A stretch of 64,000 nucleotides of DNA from Chlamydia sp. 04-14 (lineage in GTDB: Bacteria; Chlamydiota; Chlamydiia; Chlamydiales; Chlamydiaceae). The notes under the pieces are model-generated. The model did not search any database. It saw only the letters and a list, made by a program, of their open reading frames with translations, and was not told the origin of the DNA. How positions within the stretch are numbered: position 1 is the stretch's first letter; each line of letters starts with the position of its first letter. Of the stretch, positions 8,860 through 17,195 are shown piece by piece. Made by a program: the position numbers and the translations under genes. The stretch is taken from the NCBI RefSeq assembly GCF_036632095.1, contig NZ_JAPYKW010000003.1, positions 1-64,000 on the forward strand. The letters run 5' to 3'.

Positions 8860-10047
8860 ATGTCTAGCAAGGTTTTAGGAGGTTCCCTCATTATTGCGGG
8901 GACAGCTATAGGTGCTGGTGTGCTGGCAGTTCCTGTATTAACGGCATATGCAGGTTTTCTTCCCACAACTCTTCTTTATGTGCTCTCCTGGCTTTTTTCC
9001 ATGGGATCTGGGCTTTGCCTTCTCGAAGTTATGACTTGGTTTAAGGATAAACAACAAATCAACATGCTATCGATGGCTCAATATACCCTAGGGGATATGG
9101 GCAAGATTTTCATGTGGCTCCTTTATCTATTTCTATTTTACTCCTTACTTATTGCTTACTTTTGTGAGGGAGGAAATATCCTATTTCGCATTTTTGGCTG
9201 TCAGGGTTTAGATATCCCTTGGATACGTCATGCAGCCCCTTTGGCATTTGCAGTTTTGATTTGCCCTACATTAATGATGGGGACAAAAGTCGTAGATTAC
9301 TGCAACCGCTTTTTTGTTTTTGGATTAGCTATTGCTTTTGCAGTATTTTGTATCTTAGGAGTTCTAGCTTTACAACCCGAACTACTTTTACGTGCCTCGT
9401 GGATACGTTCTATGGACGGTTTATCTATTCTGTTTCTTTCATTTGGTTTTCAAAGTGTGGTGCCTTCACTGTATTACTACATGGATAAGAAAGTTAAAGA
9501 TGTTAAAAAAGCTATCGTTATAGGTAGTTTGATTCCTTTAATTTTATACGTGATTTGGGAAGCCCTTGTTTTGGGAGTAATTCCTTTAGACTTTCTTATG
9601 AAAGCTCAGGAAAATGGCTATACGGCAGTAGAGGCTATGAAAAATTCATTGCAATGTTCAATGTTTTACATTGCTGGGGAATTTTTTGGTTTCTTTGCTT
9701 TGGTTTCTTCATTTTTAGGCGTAGCTTTAGGTGTTATGGACTTCCTAGTCGATGCCTTTCAATGGAACAAAAAGAAACACAATTTTTCTATTTTCTTTTT
9801 AACTTTTATTGTCCCTCTAGCATGGTCGATGTGCTATCCTGAGATTGTTCTTAAATGTCTTAATTATGCTGGAGGCATAGGCGCTGCTTTAATTATTGGA
9901 GTTTTCCCCGTGTTAATGGTCTGGAAAGGTCGTTACGGTAAGAAACATTATCAAGAAAAACATTTAATCCCTGGTGGAAAATTTGTTTTATTATTAATGC
10001 TCTTGGTAATAGTAATTAATTTGGCTAGCCTTTATTATAAGTTTTAA
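8860..10047 (+). CDS. tyrP: Aromatic amino acid (tyrosine/tryptophan) permease
   Basis: This is a membrane carrier of the hydroxy/aromatic amino acid permease family, 395 residues with about 11 hydrophobic segments and the family's N-terminal GTAIGAGVLAVPV. It would import tyrosine or tryptophan from the host. An AAAGG Shine-Dalgarno precedes the ATG. C. trachomatis has two adjacent copies (CT817, CT818) and C. pneumoniae strains vary in copy number; here there is a single copy. Substrate choice among aromatic amino acids cannot be read from the sequence. Confidence 0.9.
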   Translation: MSSKVLGGSLIIAGTAIGAGVLAVPVLTAYAGFLPTTLLYVLSWLFSMGSGLCLLEVMTWFKDKQQINMLSMAQYTLGDMGKIFMWLLYLFLFYSLLIAYFCEGGNILFRIFGCQGLDIPWIRHAAPLAFAVLICPTLMMGTKVVDYCNRFFVFGLAIAFAVFCILGVLALQPELLLRASWIRSMDGLSILFLSFGFQSVVPSLYYYMDKKVKDVKKAIVIGSLIPLILYVIWEALVLGVIPLDFLMKAQENGYTAVEAMKNSLQCSMFYIAGEFFGFFALVSSFLGVALGVMDFLVDAFQWNKKKHNFSIFFLTFIVPLAWSMCYPEIVLKCLNYAGGIGAALIIGVFPVLMVWKGRYGKKHYQEKHLIPGGKFVLLLMLLVIVINLASLYYKF

Positions 10048-10103
10048 ATAGAACAATAGCACGTTTATTAATTTTTTAATTATGTGTGAGTATAGGAGGT
10101 TAC

Positions 10104-10820
10104 ATGGGACTATACGATCGTGATTACGCACAAGACTCTCGTTTACCGGGAACATTTACATCTAGAGTATACGGATGGATGACTGCAGGTCTTGCTGTAA
10201 CGACTTTTGTATCATTAGGATTATACTTTTCTGGGATGTATAAAAGTTTATTTTCATTCTGGTGGGTTTGGTGTATCGCTACTTTAGGAGTATCTTTTTA
10301 CATCAATGCTAAGATTCATAAGCTTTCTGTTCCTGCAGTTATGGGGTTGTTTTTAGCCTATTCTGCTTTGGAAGGATTGTTCTTTGGAACACTGGTTCCT
10401 GTTTATGCTGCTCAGTATGGCGGGGGAATTGTTTGGGCTGCTTTCGGATCTGCAGGATTGATTTTTGGCTTATCGGCTGCCTACGGAGCCTTCACCAAAA
10501 GTGATCTTACACAGATGAGCAGCATATTGATGTTTGCTTTGCTTGGTTTAATGCTGGTATCCGTGATATTTGCACTAGTGTCTATATTTGTTTATATGCC
10601 CATTTTCTACCTATTAATTTGCTATCTGGGATTAGCAATTTTTGTAGGGTTGACCGTTGTGGATGCTCAAGCAATCCGTAAGGTAGCTCAGAATGTAGGT
10701 AATGATGGAGATTTAAGCTACAAGCTATCTTTAATCATGGCGTTAAAGATGTATTGCAACGTGATTATGATATTTTGGTATCTTTTACAGATTTTCTCTT
10801 CCTCAGGAAAAAGAAACTAA
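10104..10820 (+). CDS. Bax inhibitor-1 family membrane protein
   Basis: A 238-residue protein with seven hydrophobic segments of the BI-1/YccA/YbhL family. The E. coli YccA member modulates FtsH, and other members act as pH-sensitive calcium leak channels. The role in Chlamydia is unknown. I chose the ATG at 10104 because AGGAGG lies at 10094-10099; a GTG at 10086 in the same frame has no such site. It corresponds to CT819. It converges on ftsY with only 11 bases between stops. Confidence 0.88.
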   Translation: MGLYDRDYAQDSRLPGTFTSRVYGWMTAGLAVTTFVSLGLYFSGMYKSLFSFWWVWCIATLGVSFYINAKIHKLSVPAVMGLFLAYSALEGLFFGTLVPVYAAQYGGGIVWAAFGSAGLIFGLSAAYGAFTKSDLTQMSSILMFALLGLMLVSVIFALVSIFVYMPIFYLLICYLGLAIFVGLTVVDAQAIRKVAQNVGNDGDLSYKLSLIMALKMYCNVIMIFWYLLQIFSSSGKRN

Positions 10821-10831
10821 AAAATATAAGT

Positions 10832-11692
10832 TTAGGAAGAAGGGAAAAGCTTTTCTAAGAACCTATCTATATGAAATTCTTCAAGATCCCCAATAAGTTC
10901 GCCGTAACCGACGAATTTTGTAGGGATCTTCAATTGTTTTGCTACGCGAAACAAAGTTCCACCTTTAGCAGAACCGTCAACTTTAGTAAGGATTAATCCA
11001 GATAGAGGAATAGTATCGTGGAAAACACGAACTTGTTCAATAACGTTACCCCCTAAAGTTGCATCTATAGTCATCAGCCTTTCATGGGGAGATCCTGGGT
11101 GCACCTTATCACAAACGGAAACAATTTTTGATAGTTCATTCAGTAAATTGGTATGGGTATGCAAACGACCGGAAGTATCTATAAGTACACGATCATAACC
11201 CCGAGATATAGCGGAAGCAATCCCGTCATAAGCAATAGCCGCAGGATCTCCGCCAGGTTTCCCAGAGACAAATCCACAACCTAATTTCTCAGCCCAACAA
11301 CGCATCTGATCCATACCGGCACTACGAAAAGTATCCGTAGCAACAATCATGACTTTCTCTGATCGAGATTGGTAATAGTGTGCTAACTTAGCTACCGTTG
11401 TGGTTTTCCCAGATCCATTTGTTCCCAGCATTAACGATACAAAAGGTCCTTGAATTTTAGGGGATTCTATATGAGGAAGATTGGCTACTGTTTCACGAAG
11501 TAGCGAACAGACAAGATCTTTAACCGTAGATTCATCAGGTTTACGGCACTTGCGCAATCGAGAACACAAATCTTCGGTCAAATCTGAGCCAAAATCTGCT
11601 TCATAAAATAAACTTTCCGTAAATTCTAGAAGATCTGTAGAGAGGGATTTTTTAAATAAAGACTGGATCTTGTTACTAAAGAACTTGAACAC
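10832..11692 (-). CDS. ftsY: Signal recognition particle receptor FtsY
   Basis: FtsY is the SRP receptor GTPase that delivers ribosomes making membrane proteins to the translocon. The 286 residues hold a short helical N domain and the G domain: GTNGSGKTTT near 90-99 (G1), DTFRSAG, DTSGR and TKVDGSAKGG. The acidic N-terminal A domain of E. coli FtsY is absent, as in many other bacteria. Translation starts at GTG (11692). The gene is divergent from sucC, and their promoters share the 70 bases between. Confidence 0.95.
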   Translation of the reverse strand: MFKFFSNKIQSLFKKSLSTDLLEFTESLFYEADFGSDLTEDLCSRLRKCRKPDESTVKDLVCSLLRETVANLPHIESPKIQGPFVSLMLGTNGSGKTTTVAKLAHYYQSRSEKVMIVATDTFRSAGMDQMRCWAEKLGCGFVSGKPGGDPAAIAYDGIASAISRGYDRVLIDTSGRLHTHTNLLNELSKIVSVCDKVHPGSPHERLMTIDATLGGNVIEQVRVFHDTIPLSGLILTKVDGSAKGGTLFRVAKQLKIPTKFVGYGELIGDLEEFHIDRFLEKLFPSS

Positions 11693-11762
11693 AGATTAGA
11701 GCAAAGTTAGTTGAAGTAAAAGAAATGATACAAGATAAGGAGGAAAATTCAAAGGGTTATTT

Positions 11763-12929
11763 ATGCACCTTCATGAATATCAAGCTAAGGATCTTTTGGT
11801 CTCTTACGATATTGCTATTCCTCCTTATCGTGTAGCCTCTTCTGTTGAAGAAGGGCAACAGATACTTAAAGAGTTAGGTATAAGTGCGGGCGTTGTTAAA
11901 GTACAGGTGCATGCTGGCGGTCGAGGGAAAAATGGTGGCGTAATCGTTGCTAAATCTCCTTCTGACATTTTAGCTGCCATTGATAAATTATTGCATATGC
12001 GTTTTGTAAGTAACCAAACTTCTGGAGAAGCCCTTCCTGTAGAGAAAGTTCTTATTACCCCTTTGGTAAATATTGCTACTGAGTATTACCTCGCAGTGAT
12101 TATGGATAGAAAAAACCGTTGTCCAGCGATTATGTTGTCGAAAGCAGGTGGTGTCGATATCGAAGAGGTTGCTCAGAAGTATCCTGATCAGTTGCTTACC
12201 GTTCCTCTAACACCTTTTGCTCGTATATATAATTATCAACTTAGACAGATCATTAAATTTATGAACTGGGAAGGGGATACAGGGAAACAAGGAGTGCAGC
12301 TAATTAAAAAGCTTGTCCAATGTTTCTATGATAATGATGCTTCTCTTCTTGAAATTAATCCTTTGGTGCTCACTCAAGAAGGAGATCTTCTCGTTTTAGA
12401 TGCTAAAGTAACTATTGATGACAATGCTTTATATCGTCATCCGAAACTCGAAGTATTATACGATCCTTCTCAAGAAAATGTCCGGGATGTACTCGCTAAA
12501 CAGATAGGACTTTCCTACATTGCTCTAGAGGGGAATATTGGTTGTTTAGTCAACGGTGCTGGATTAGCTATGAGCACGTTAGATATTCTCAAAATTCACG
12601 GTGGATCGGCAGCGAATTTTCTCGATGTAGGAGGAAGTGCTACAGAGCAGCAGATTCAAGAAGCTGTTTCTTTAGTACTCTCAGACGAAAATGTAGAAGT
12701 TCTTTTCATCAACATCTTTGGTGGAATTATGGATTGTTCTGCGGTCGCCTCAGGACTAGTTGCTGTTATGCAAACCAGGGAAAACCTCATTCCTACAGTA
12801 GTGCGTTTAGAAGGAACAAATGTGGAATTAGGAAAAGATATTGTACAACGTTCAGGAATCCCCTGCCAGTTCACAGATTCCTTAAATGAAGGCGCCCAGC
12901 TTGCTGTGACGTTAAGTAAACAAGTTTAA
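11763..12929 (+). CDS. sucC: Succinyl-CoA synthetase beta subunit
   Basis: The beta subunit of the enzyme that converts succinyl-CoA to succinate with nucleotide triphosphate formation, the substrate-level step of the partial chlamydial TCA cycle. It starts [12 protein letters not shown], typical of SucC. An ATP-grasp domain follows ([14 protein letters not shown]) and a C-terminal ligase domain (NIFGGIMDC). At 388 residues it has the usual length. AAGGAGG at about 11739 is rather far from the ATG; AAAGGG lies closer. It is coupled to sucD by 8 bases. Confidence 0.96.
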   Translation: MHLHEYQAKDLLVSYDIAIPPYRVASSVEEGQQILKELGISAGVVKVQVHAGGRGKNGGVIVAKSPSDILAAIDKLLHMRFVSNQTSGEALPVEKVLITPLVNIATEYYLAVIMDRKNRCPAIMLSKAGGVDIEEVAQKYPDQLLTVPLTPFARIYNYQLRQIIKFMNWEGDTGKQGVQLIKKLVQCFYDNDASLLEINPLVLTQEGDLLVLDAKVTIDDNALYRHPKLEVLYDPSQENVRDVLAKQIGLSYIALEGNIGCLVNGAGLAMSTLDILKIHGGSAANFLDVGGSATEQQIQEAVSLVLSDENVEVLFINIFGGIMDCSAVASGLVAVMQTRENLIPTVVRLEGTNVELGKDIVQRSGIPCQFTDSLNEGAQLAVTLSKQV

Positions 12930-12937
12930 GGAGCTCT

Positions 12938-13813
12938 ATGTTTTGCTCATTAAGTAAAAAAATACCGATAATTACTCAAGGAATTACAGGTAAAGCAGGT
13001 TCATTTCATACTGAGCAATGCCTAGCTTATGGATCTAATTTCGTTGCTGGGGTGACTCCAGGAAAAGGAGGAACCGAGCATCTAAACCTCCCTGTGTATG
13101 ATTCTGTATTGGAAGCAAAACAAGCTACTAATTGTCAGGTGACAATGATTTTTGTTCCCCCTGCTTATGCTGCAGAAGCTATTTTAGAAGCTGAAGATGC
13201 AGGAATTGATCTGATTGTCTGCATTACAGAAGGTATTCCAGTAAAAGATATGCTCGAAGTAAGTCATGTTATGCAAAATAGTGCTTCTCGACTTATAGGC
13301 CCCAACTGTCCAGGAATTATTAAACCCGGAGCGTGTAAAATTGGTATTATGCCAGGATACATCCATCTTCCTGGAAATGTAGGTGTGGTCTCTAGATCAG
13401 GCACTTTAACTTATGAAGCCGTTTGGCAGCTTACCCAACGTAGCATAGGACAAAGCGTGTGCATTGGTATAGGGGGAGATCCTCTAAATGGAACCTCATT
13501 TATTGATGTTCTGGAAGAATTTCAAAATGATCCTCAAACAGAACTTATCTTAATGATTGGAGAAATTGGGGGGAGTGCTGAGGAAGAGGCTGCAGAATGG
13601 ATTCAAACCTACTGCACGAAACCCGTTGTGGCTTTTATTGCAGGGGAAACTGCTCCTAAAGGGAAACGGATGGGACATGCTGGAGCCATTATTTCAGGAA
13701 ATTCTGGAGATGCAAAAAGTAAGAAAGAAGCTTTAAAAAGATCAGGAGTCTCTGTCGTGGAATCTCCAGCTCTCATTGGAGAAACTGTAGAAGCTGTATT
13801 TCGTTCACTATAG
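12938..13813 (+). CDS. sucD: Succinyl-CoA synthetase alpha subunit
   Basis: The alpha subunit carries the CoA-binding Rossmann domain ([14 protein letters not shown] at 14-27) and the phosphohistidine loop [12 protein letters not shown], with the active-site His at residue 247 (E. coli His246 type). The 291-residue length is normal. AAGGAGCTCT directly precedes the ATG. It is the last gene of sucC-sucD. Confidence 0.96.
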   Translation: MFCSLSKKIPIITQGITGKAGSFHTEQCLAYGSNFVAGVTPGKGGTEHLNLPVYDSVLEAKQATNCQVTMIFVPPAYAAEAILEAEDAGIDLIVCITEGIPVKDMLEVSHVMQNSASRLIGPNCPGIIKPGACKIGIMPGYIHLPGNVGVVSRSGTLTYEAVWQLTQRSIGQSVCIGIGGDPLNGTSFIDVLEEFQNDPQTELILMIGEIGGSAEEEAAEWIQTYCTKPVVAFIAGETAPKGKRMGHAGAIISGNSGDAKSKKEALKRSGVSVVESPALIGETVEAVFRSL

Positions 13814-14158
13814 TGTTTGCAAGTTATTTATCTATAATTGCTTGCGTGCGCAATTGCTAATATATTTTTCATACGCATAGAAGTTGATAAATTAGGAAAA
13901 TAGCGAGCTATTTCTTCTTTTTTGCGGATTCTTTTTAAGAAGATATAAATTCATATTCGGAAAGTTCTTAAGATAAAAATTCTTTGTGGTAATATCTTGC
14001 TACAATATAATTCGCTTTTCATGATTATATTCGAAAAGGCATGTGAATCACTATGCTTTATAAAGTACGCATTTAAAAAGTATTAGGATTCACAGGCTTT
14101 CAAAAACATGAGCACGGAATCTAGAAAGAATCTAGAGCCTACCTATAGGAAAAAAGGT
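13814..14158. other. 345-base intergenic region sucD / htrA
   Basis: It contains a weak hairpin 3' of sucD (AATTGC at 13836-13841 with GCAATT at 13850-13855, no T-run), the htrA promoter candidate near 14006, and a spaced inverted repeat GTGAATC (14043-14049) / GATTCAC (14088-14094) just upstream of htrA. An in-frame ATG at 14108 also lies here, but it is less likely to be used than 14159. No RNA gene was recognised. Confidence 0.5.
13984..14011 (+). promoter_or_regulatory. Candidate sigma66 promoter for htrA
   Basis: TTGTGG (13984-13989), a 16-base spacer and a perfect TATAAT (14006-14011) lie about 150 bases before the htrA start. The -10 is good and the -35 partial. Untested. Confidence 0.45.
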
Positions 14159-15625
14159 ATGACGAAGAAGCCTATATATTTATTATTAGCCACAGCAATA
14201 TTTTTAAGTATTCCGACGCTTTCTCCTTCAGGATTCGCTGCTGTGAAAAAAGATACGCGGATAGCAGAGGTGCCTCAAGAAGTCCTTTTAAAGGAAATTT
14301 CTGGAGGTTTTTCGAAGGTTGCGGAACAGGCAACTCCAGGTGTTGTTTATATTGAGAGTTTTCCTAAATGCAATCGTCCTGTAAATCCTGCGCCAGGACG
14401 TCGTGGACCTTATGACAATCCTTTTGATTATTTCAATGACGAGTTTTTTAATCGTTTTTTCGGTCTACCTACACAGAAAGAACGTCCGATGTCCAAAGAG
14501 GCTGTTCGTGGTACAGGATTCATAGTTTCTTCAGATGGTTACGTGGTTACTAATAATCATGTGGTCGAAGATGCAGGGAAAATTCATGTTACCTTGCATG
14601 ACGGTCAAAAATACCCCGCTAAGGTTATAGGCTTAGATCCTAAAACAGATTTAGCAGTTATTAAAATTAATGCTGATAAGCTTCCTCATCTTACTTTTGG
14701 GAATTCTGATAATTTGAAAGTAGGAGATTGGGCTATAGCTATTGGAAATCCTTTTGGTTTACAAGCTACGGTAACTGTAGGAGTAATTAGCGCAAAAGGT
14801 AGAAATCAGCTACATATTGCAGATTTTGAAGATTTCATACAAACGGACGCTGCTATCAATCCAGGAAACTCTGGGGGACCTCTTCTTAACATCGATGGAA
14901 AGGTTATAGGTGTTAACACTGCTATTGTAAGTGGTAGTGGAGGCTATATTGGTATCGGTTTTGCTATTCCTAGCTTGATGGCTAAGAGGATTATCGATCA
15001 GTTAATCAGCGATGGTCAGGTAATTCGTGGATTTTTAGGAGTTACTCTACAACCTATAGATGCTGAGCTAGCAGCCTGCTATAAACTAGATAAAGTTTAT
15101 GGCGCTTTAGTTACAGATGTTGTTAAAGGATCCCCAGCACATAAAGCTGGATTAAAGCAAGAAGATGTGATCATCGCTTACAACGGTAAAGAAGTAGAAT
15201 CTCTCAGTGCATTCCGTAATGCGATTTCCTTGATGAATCCTGACACGCGTGTATTACTTAAGGTAGTTCGTGAAGGACAGGTTATAGAAATTCCTGTTAT
15301 TGTTTCTCAGGCTCCTCAAGATGACGGGGTCTCTGCTTTAAATCGTGTAGGCATTCGTGTACAAAATCTTAATCCAGAAACAGCTAAGAAGTTAGGCATG
15401 GCTCCTGATAGTAAAGGTGTGCTTATTGTTGCTGTTGAAGCTGGTTCAGTAGCAGGATCTTCAGGAGTAACTCCAGGACAACTTATCTTAGCTGTAAATA
15501 GACAAAAAGTTTCTACAGTAGAAGAGCTGAATGCTGTTTTAAAAGATGGAAATAGCGAAAGTATTCTCCTGATGGTCTCACAAGGAGAAGTAATTCGCTT
15601 TATTGTGTTAAAACCAGAAGAATAA
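14159..15625 (+). CDS. htrA: DO-type serine protease/chaperone HtrA
   Basis: A DegP-type periplasmic protease and chaperone; in Chlamydia it is essential for replication and is reported to be exported into the host cell. From the ATG at 14159 it is 488 residues: a basic N-terminus and hydrophobic signal peptide ending near GFAA, a trypsin-like domain with His134 (TNNHVV), Asp164 (TDLAV) and Ser238 (GNSGGP), then two PDZ domains. I prefer this start to the ATG at 14108 because the signal peptide then begins MTKK, as in C. trachomatis HtrA, and AGGA/AAAGG precede it. It corresponds to CT823. A strong terminator follows. Confidence 0.95.
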   Translation: MTKKPIYLLLATAIFLSIPTLSPSGFAAVKKDTRIAEVPQEVLLKEISGGFSKVAEQATPGVVYIESFPKCNRPVNPAPGRRGPYDNPFDYFNDEFFNRFFGLPTQKERPMSKEAVRGTGFIVSSDGYVVTNNHVVEDAGKIHVTLHDGQKYPAKVIGLDPKTDLAVIKINADKLPHLTFGNSDNLKVGDWAIAIGNPFGLQATVTVGVISAKGRNQLHIADFEDFIQTDAAINPGNSGGPLLNIDGKVIGVNTAIVSGSGGYIGIGFAIPSLMAKRIIDQLISDGQVIRGFLGVTLQPIDAELAACYKLDKVYGALVTDVVKGSPAHKAGLKQEDVIIAYNGKEVESLSAFRNAISLMNPDTRVLLKVVREGQVIEIPVIVSQAPQDDGVSALNRVGIRVQNLNPETAKKLGMAPDSKGVLIVAVEAGSVAGSSGVTPGQLILAVNRQKVSTVEELNAVLKDGNSESILLMVSQGEVIRFIVLKPEE

Positions 15626-15654
15626 GCCTAGATTGTTCATAAGCTTATTTTAAG

Positions 15655-15683
15655 AAAGCACTCTCTTAGAGAGTGCTTTTTTT
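15655..15683. terminator. Bidirectional terminator htrA / M20 peptidase
   Basis: A perfect 11-bp stem (15655-15665 with 15669-15679), a 3-base loop and T-rich flanks on both sides lie between two convergent genes. The minus-strand stop codon is at 15682-15684, inside the tail. Confidence 0.93.
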
Positions 15684-17046
15684 ATGCTTTTCCTAATTTA
15701 TCAAGAAGAAGGCAAATAGAGAGAAAACCATTTTTTATTTGTTCTAGGGAGAAGTTTTCTTCAGCAGCATGAATAGCATCACTTAAATACGATGTACCAC
15801 AAATGATAGGCTCTGTTTTGGATATTTCACCAAGCAGTGAAGCAATTGGAATGGTTGCTTCCATAAATAGTCTAAGGCAAGGTTCGTGGTAGAGCTCGGA
15901 ATAAATCTCTTGCAACGCCAAAACAATAGGAAGATTCGGAGAACTTCTCCATCCCGGTGATCCTTCGAAGATTTCATAGGAAAATTTTAATGTAGGAGGA
16001 ACAAGTTTTTCTAAATGTTGAATAACTTGTTTTGCTGTTTTCTCTGGATTTTGATTAGGAACTAGCCTGCAAGAAAGATAGGCAGTAGCTTTATGAGGAA
16101 TAACAGTTTTAAATCCTGGTCCTGTATATCCACCAGAAATTCCATTAATCTCTAAGGTGGGGTACAAACTTAAAGCTTCTTCAGCAGATCTGGCAGGAGC
16201 ATATAAAGTAGGACAAAAACCTAAAGTTTTCTCATCATCTTTTAAAAGATTTCCTTTAGGAATATCACAGCATTCATTTTCTTTTGGGAGAGAAACATCA
16301 TTGTAGAAATCTTCTACGGCAATGGAATTATCACTATGGTGTAATGAAGCAAGCATTTCCGCTAAGGCTCTATTTACATTATAAGCAATGCCTCCGAAGA
16401 TCCCTGAATGCATATCTTTGCTACCTTCTTCTAACGTAACTTTCATTGTTACTAAGCCACGTGCGCCAATGCTAACAGAAGGCGATTTTGCAGAAGAGAA
16501 CCCGCCATCAACAATCAAGAAATAATCTGCTTGCAAAGCTTCTTGTTTTTCTCTCACGAAACTTTTTAGAGCAGGGCTATCGCTTTCTTCTTCACCTTCA
16601 ATAATCCATGTAATATTGACGGGGAAACTTTTTCTAGATTGGTAATAATGTTCAAGGGCTTTCCATGTGTAAAAACATTGCCCTTTATTATCGGAAGCCC
16701 CACGAGCTATAAGGCGTTCTTCTTCTCTTCTCATAGTAAAAGGATCTGCTAACCATCCGTCAGAAAGATCTGCAGGTTGTACATCATAATGGTTATAGAG
16801 AAGTAGAGTAGGCGCTGTCGAACCTGCTTCGCGGTAAGTAGCATAGATTATAGGAGGGTGACCGGGTTTTTCCCATAATTCTATTGAGAATATATCTTTA
16901 AGATTGTCAACTAGGAAATCTGCACAACTTTTGCAATTGGCGAGGCAAGTGGGATCTGCAGATATAGAACGAAAATGAAGAAAATCTGAAAATTCCTTGA
17001 GCATTTTTTCATAATGACTTTCAAAATAATTGAGATCATTGTTCAT
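15682..17046 (-). CDS. M20 family metallopeptidase (dipeptidase-like)
   Basis: A two-zinc exopeptidase of the ArgE/DapE/CPG2/carnosinase group, 454 residues. Seen: NHYDVQPAD with the first zinc His and the Asp that follows, GASDNKGQ with the bridging Asp, EGEEESDSP with the general-base Glu pair, and a middle dimerisation domain beginning near GARGLVTMK. It probably trims dipeptides from the cytosolic pool; the substrate is unknown. As I recall, the C. trachomatis CT823-CT824 interval lacks it while C. pneumoniae has a related gene. It lies between two other proteases. Confidence 0.88.
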   Translation of the reverse strand: MNNDLNYFESHYEKMLKEFSDFLHFRSISADPTCLANCKSCADFLVDNLKDIFSIELWEKPGHPPIIYATYREAGSTAPTLLLYNHYDVQPADLSDGWLADPFTMRREEERLIARGASDNKGQCFYTWKALEHYYQSRKSFPVNITWIIEGEEESDSPALKSFVREKQEALQADYFLIVDGGFSSAKSPSVSIGARGLVTMKVTLEEGSKDMHSGIFGGIAYNVNRALAEMLASLHHSDNSIAVEDFYNDVSLPKENECCDIPKGNLLKDDEKTLGFCPTLYAPARSAEEALSLYPTLEINGISGGYTGPGFKTVIPHKATAYLSCRLVPNQNPEKTAKQVIQHLEKLVPPTLKFSYEIFEGSPGWRSSPNLPIVLALQEIYSELYHEPCLRLFMEATIPIASLLGEISKTEPIICGTSYLSDAIHAAEENFSLEQIKNGFLSICLLLDKLGKA

Positions 17047-17195
17047 AACTTTCCCTAGGAGTTATTGAAAATAATACCCAAGGTAACTTAACTTTGTTTT
17101 GCTGAAAAGTAAGAACATTATAGTGTAATTAACACTATAGATTTAAAAAATGATGGAGAACACCTAATGTAGCACATTAGGGATTTGGACAGAGT

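Noticed and set aside
12542..12889. 115-codon frame inside sucC
   Set aside because: An alternate frame within a clearly coding gene, with a composition unlike a real protein.
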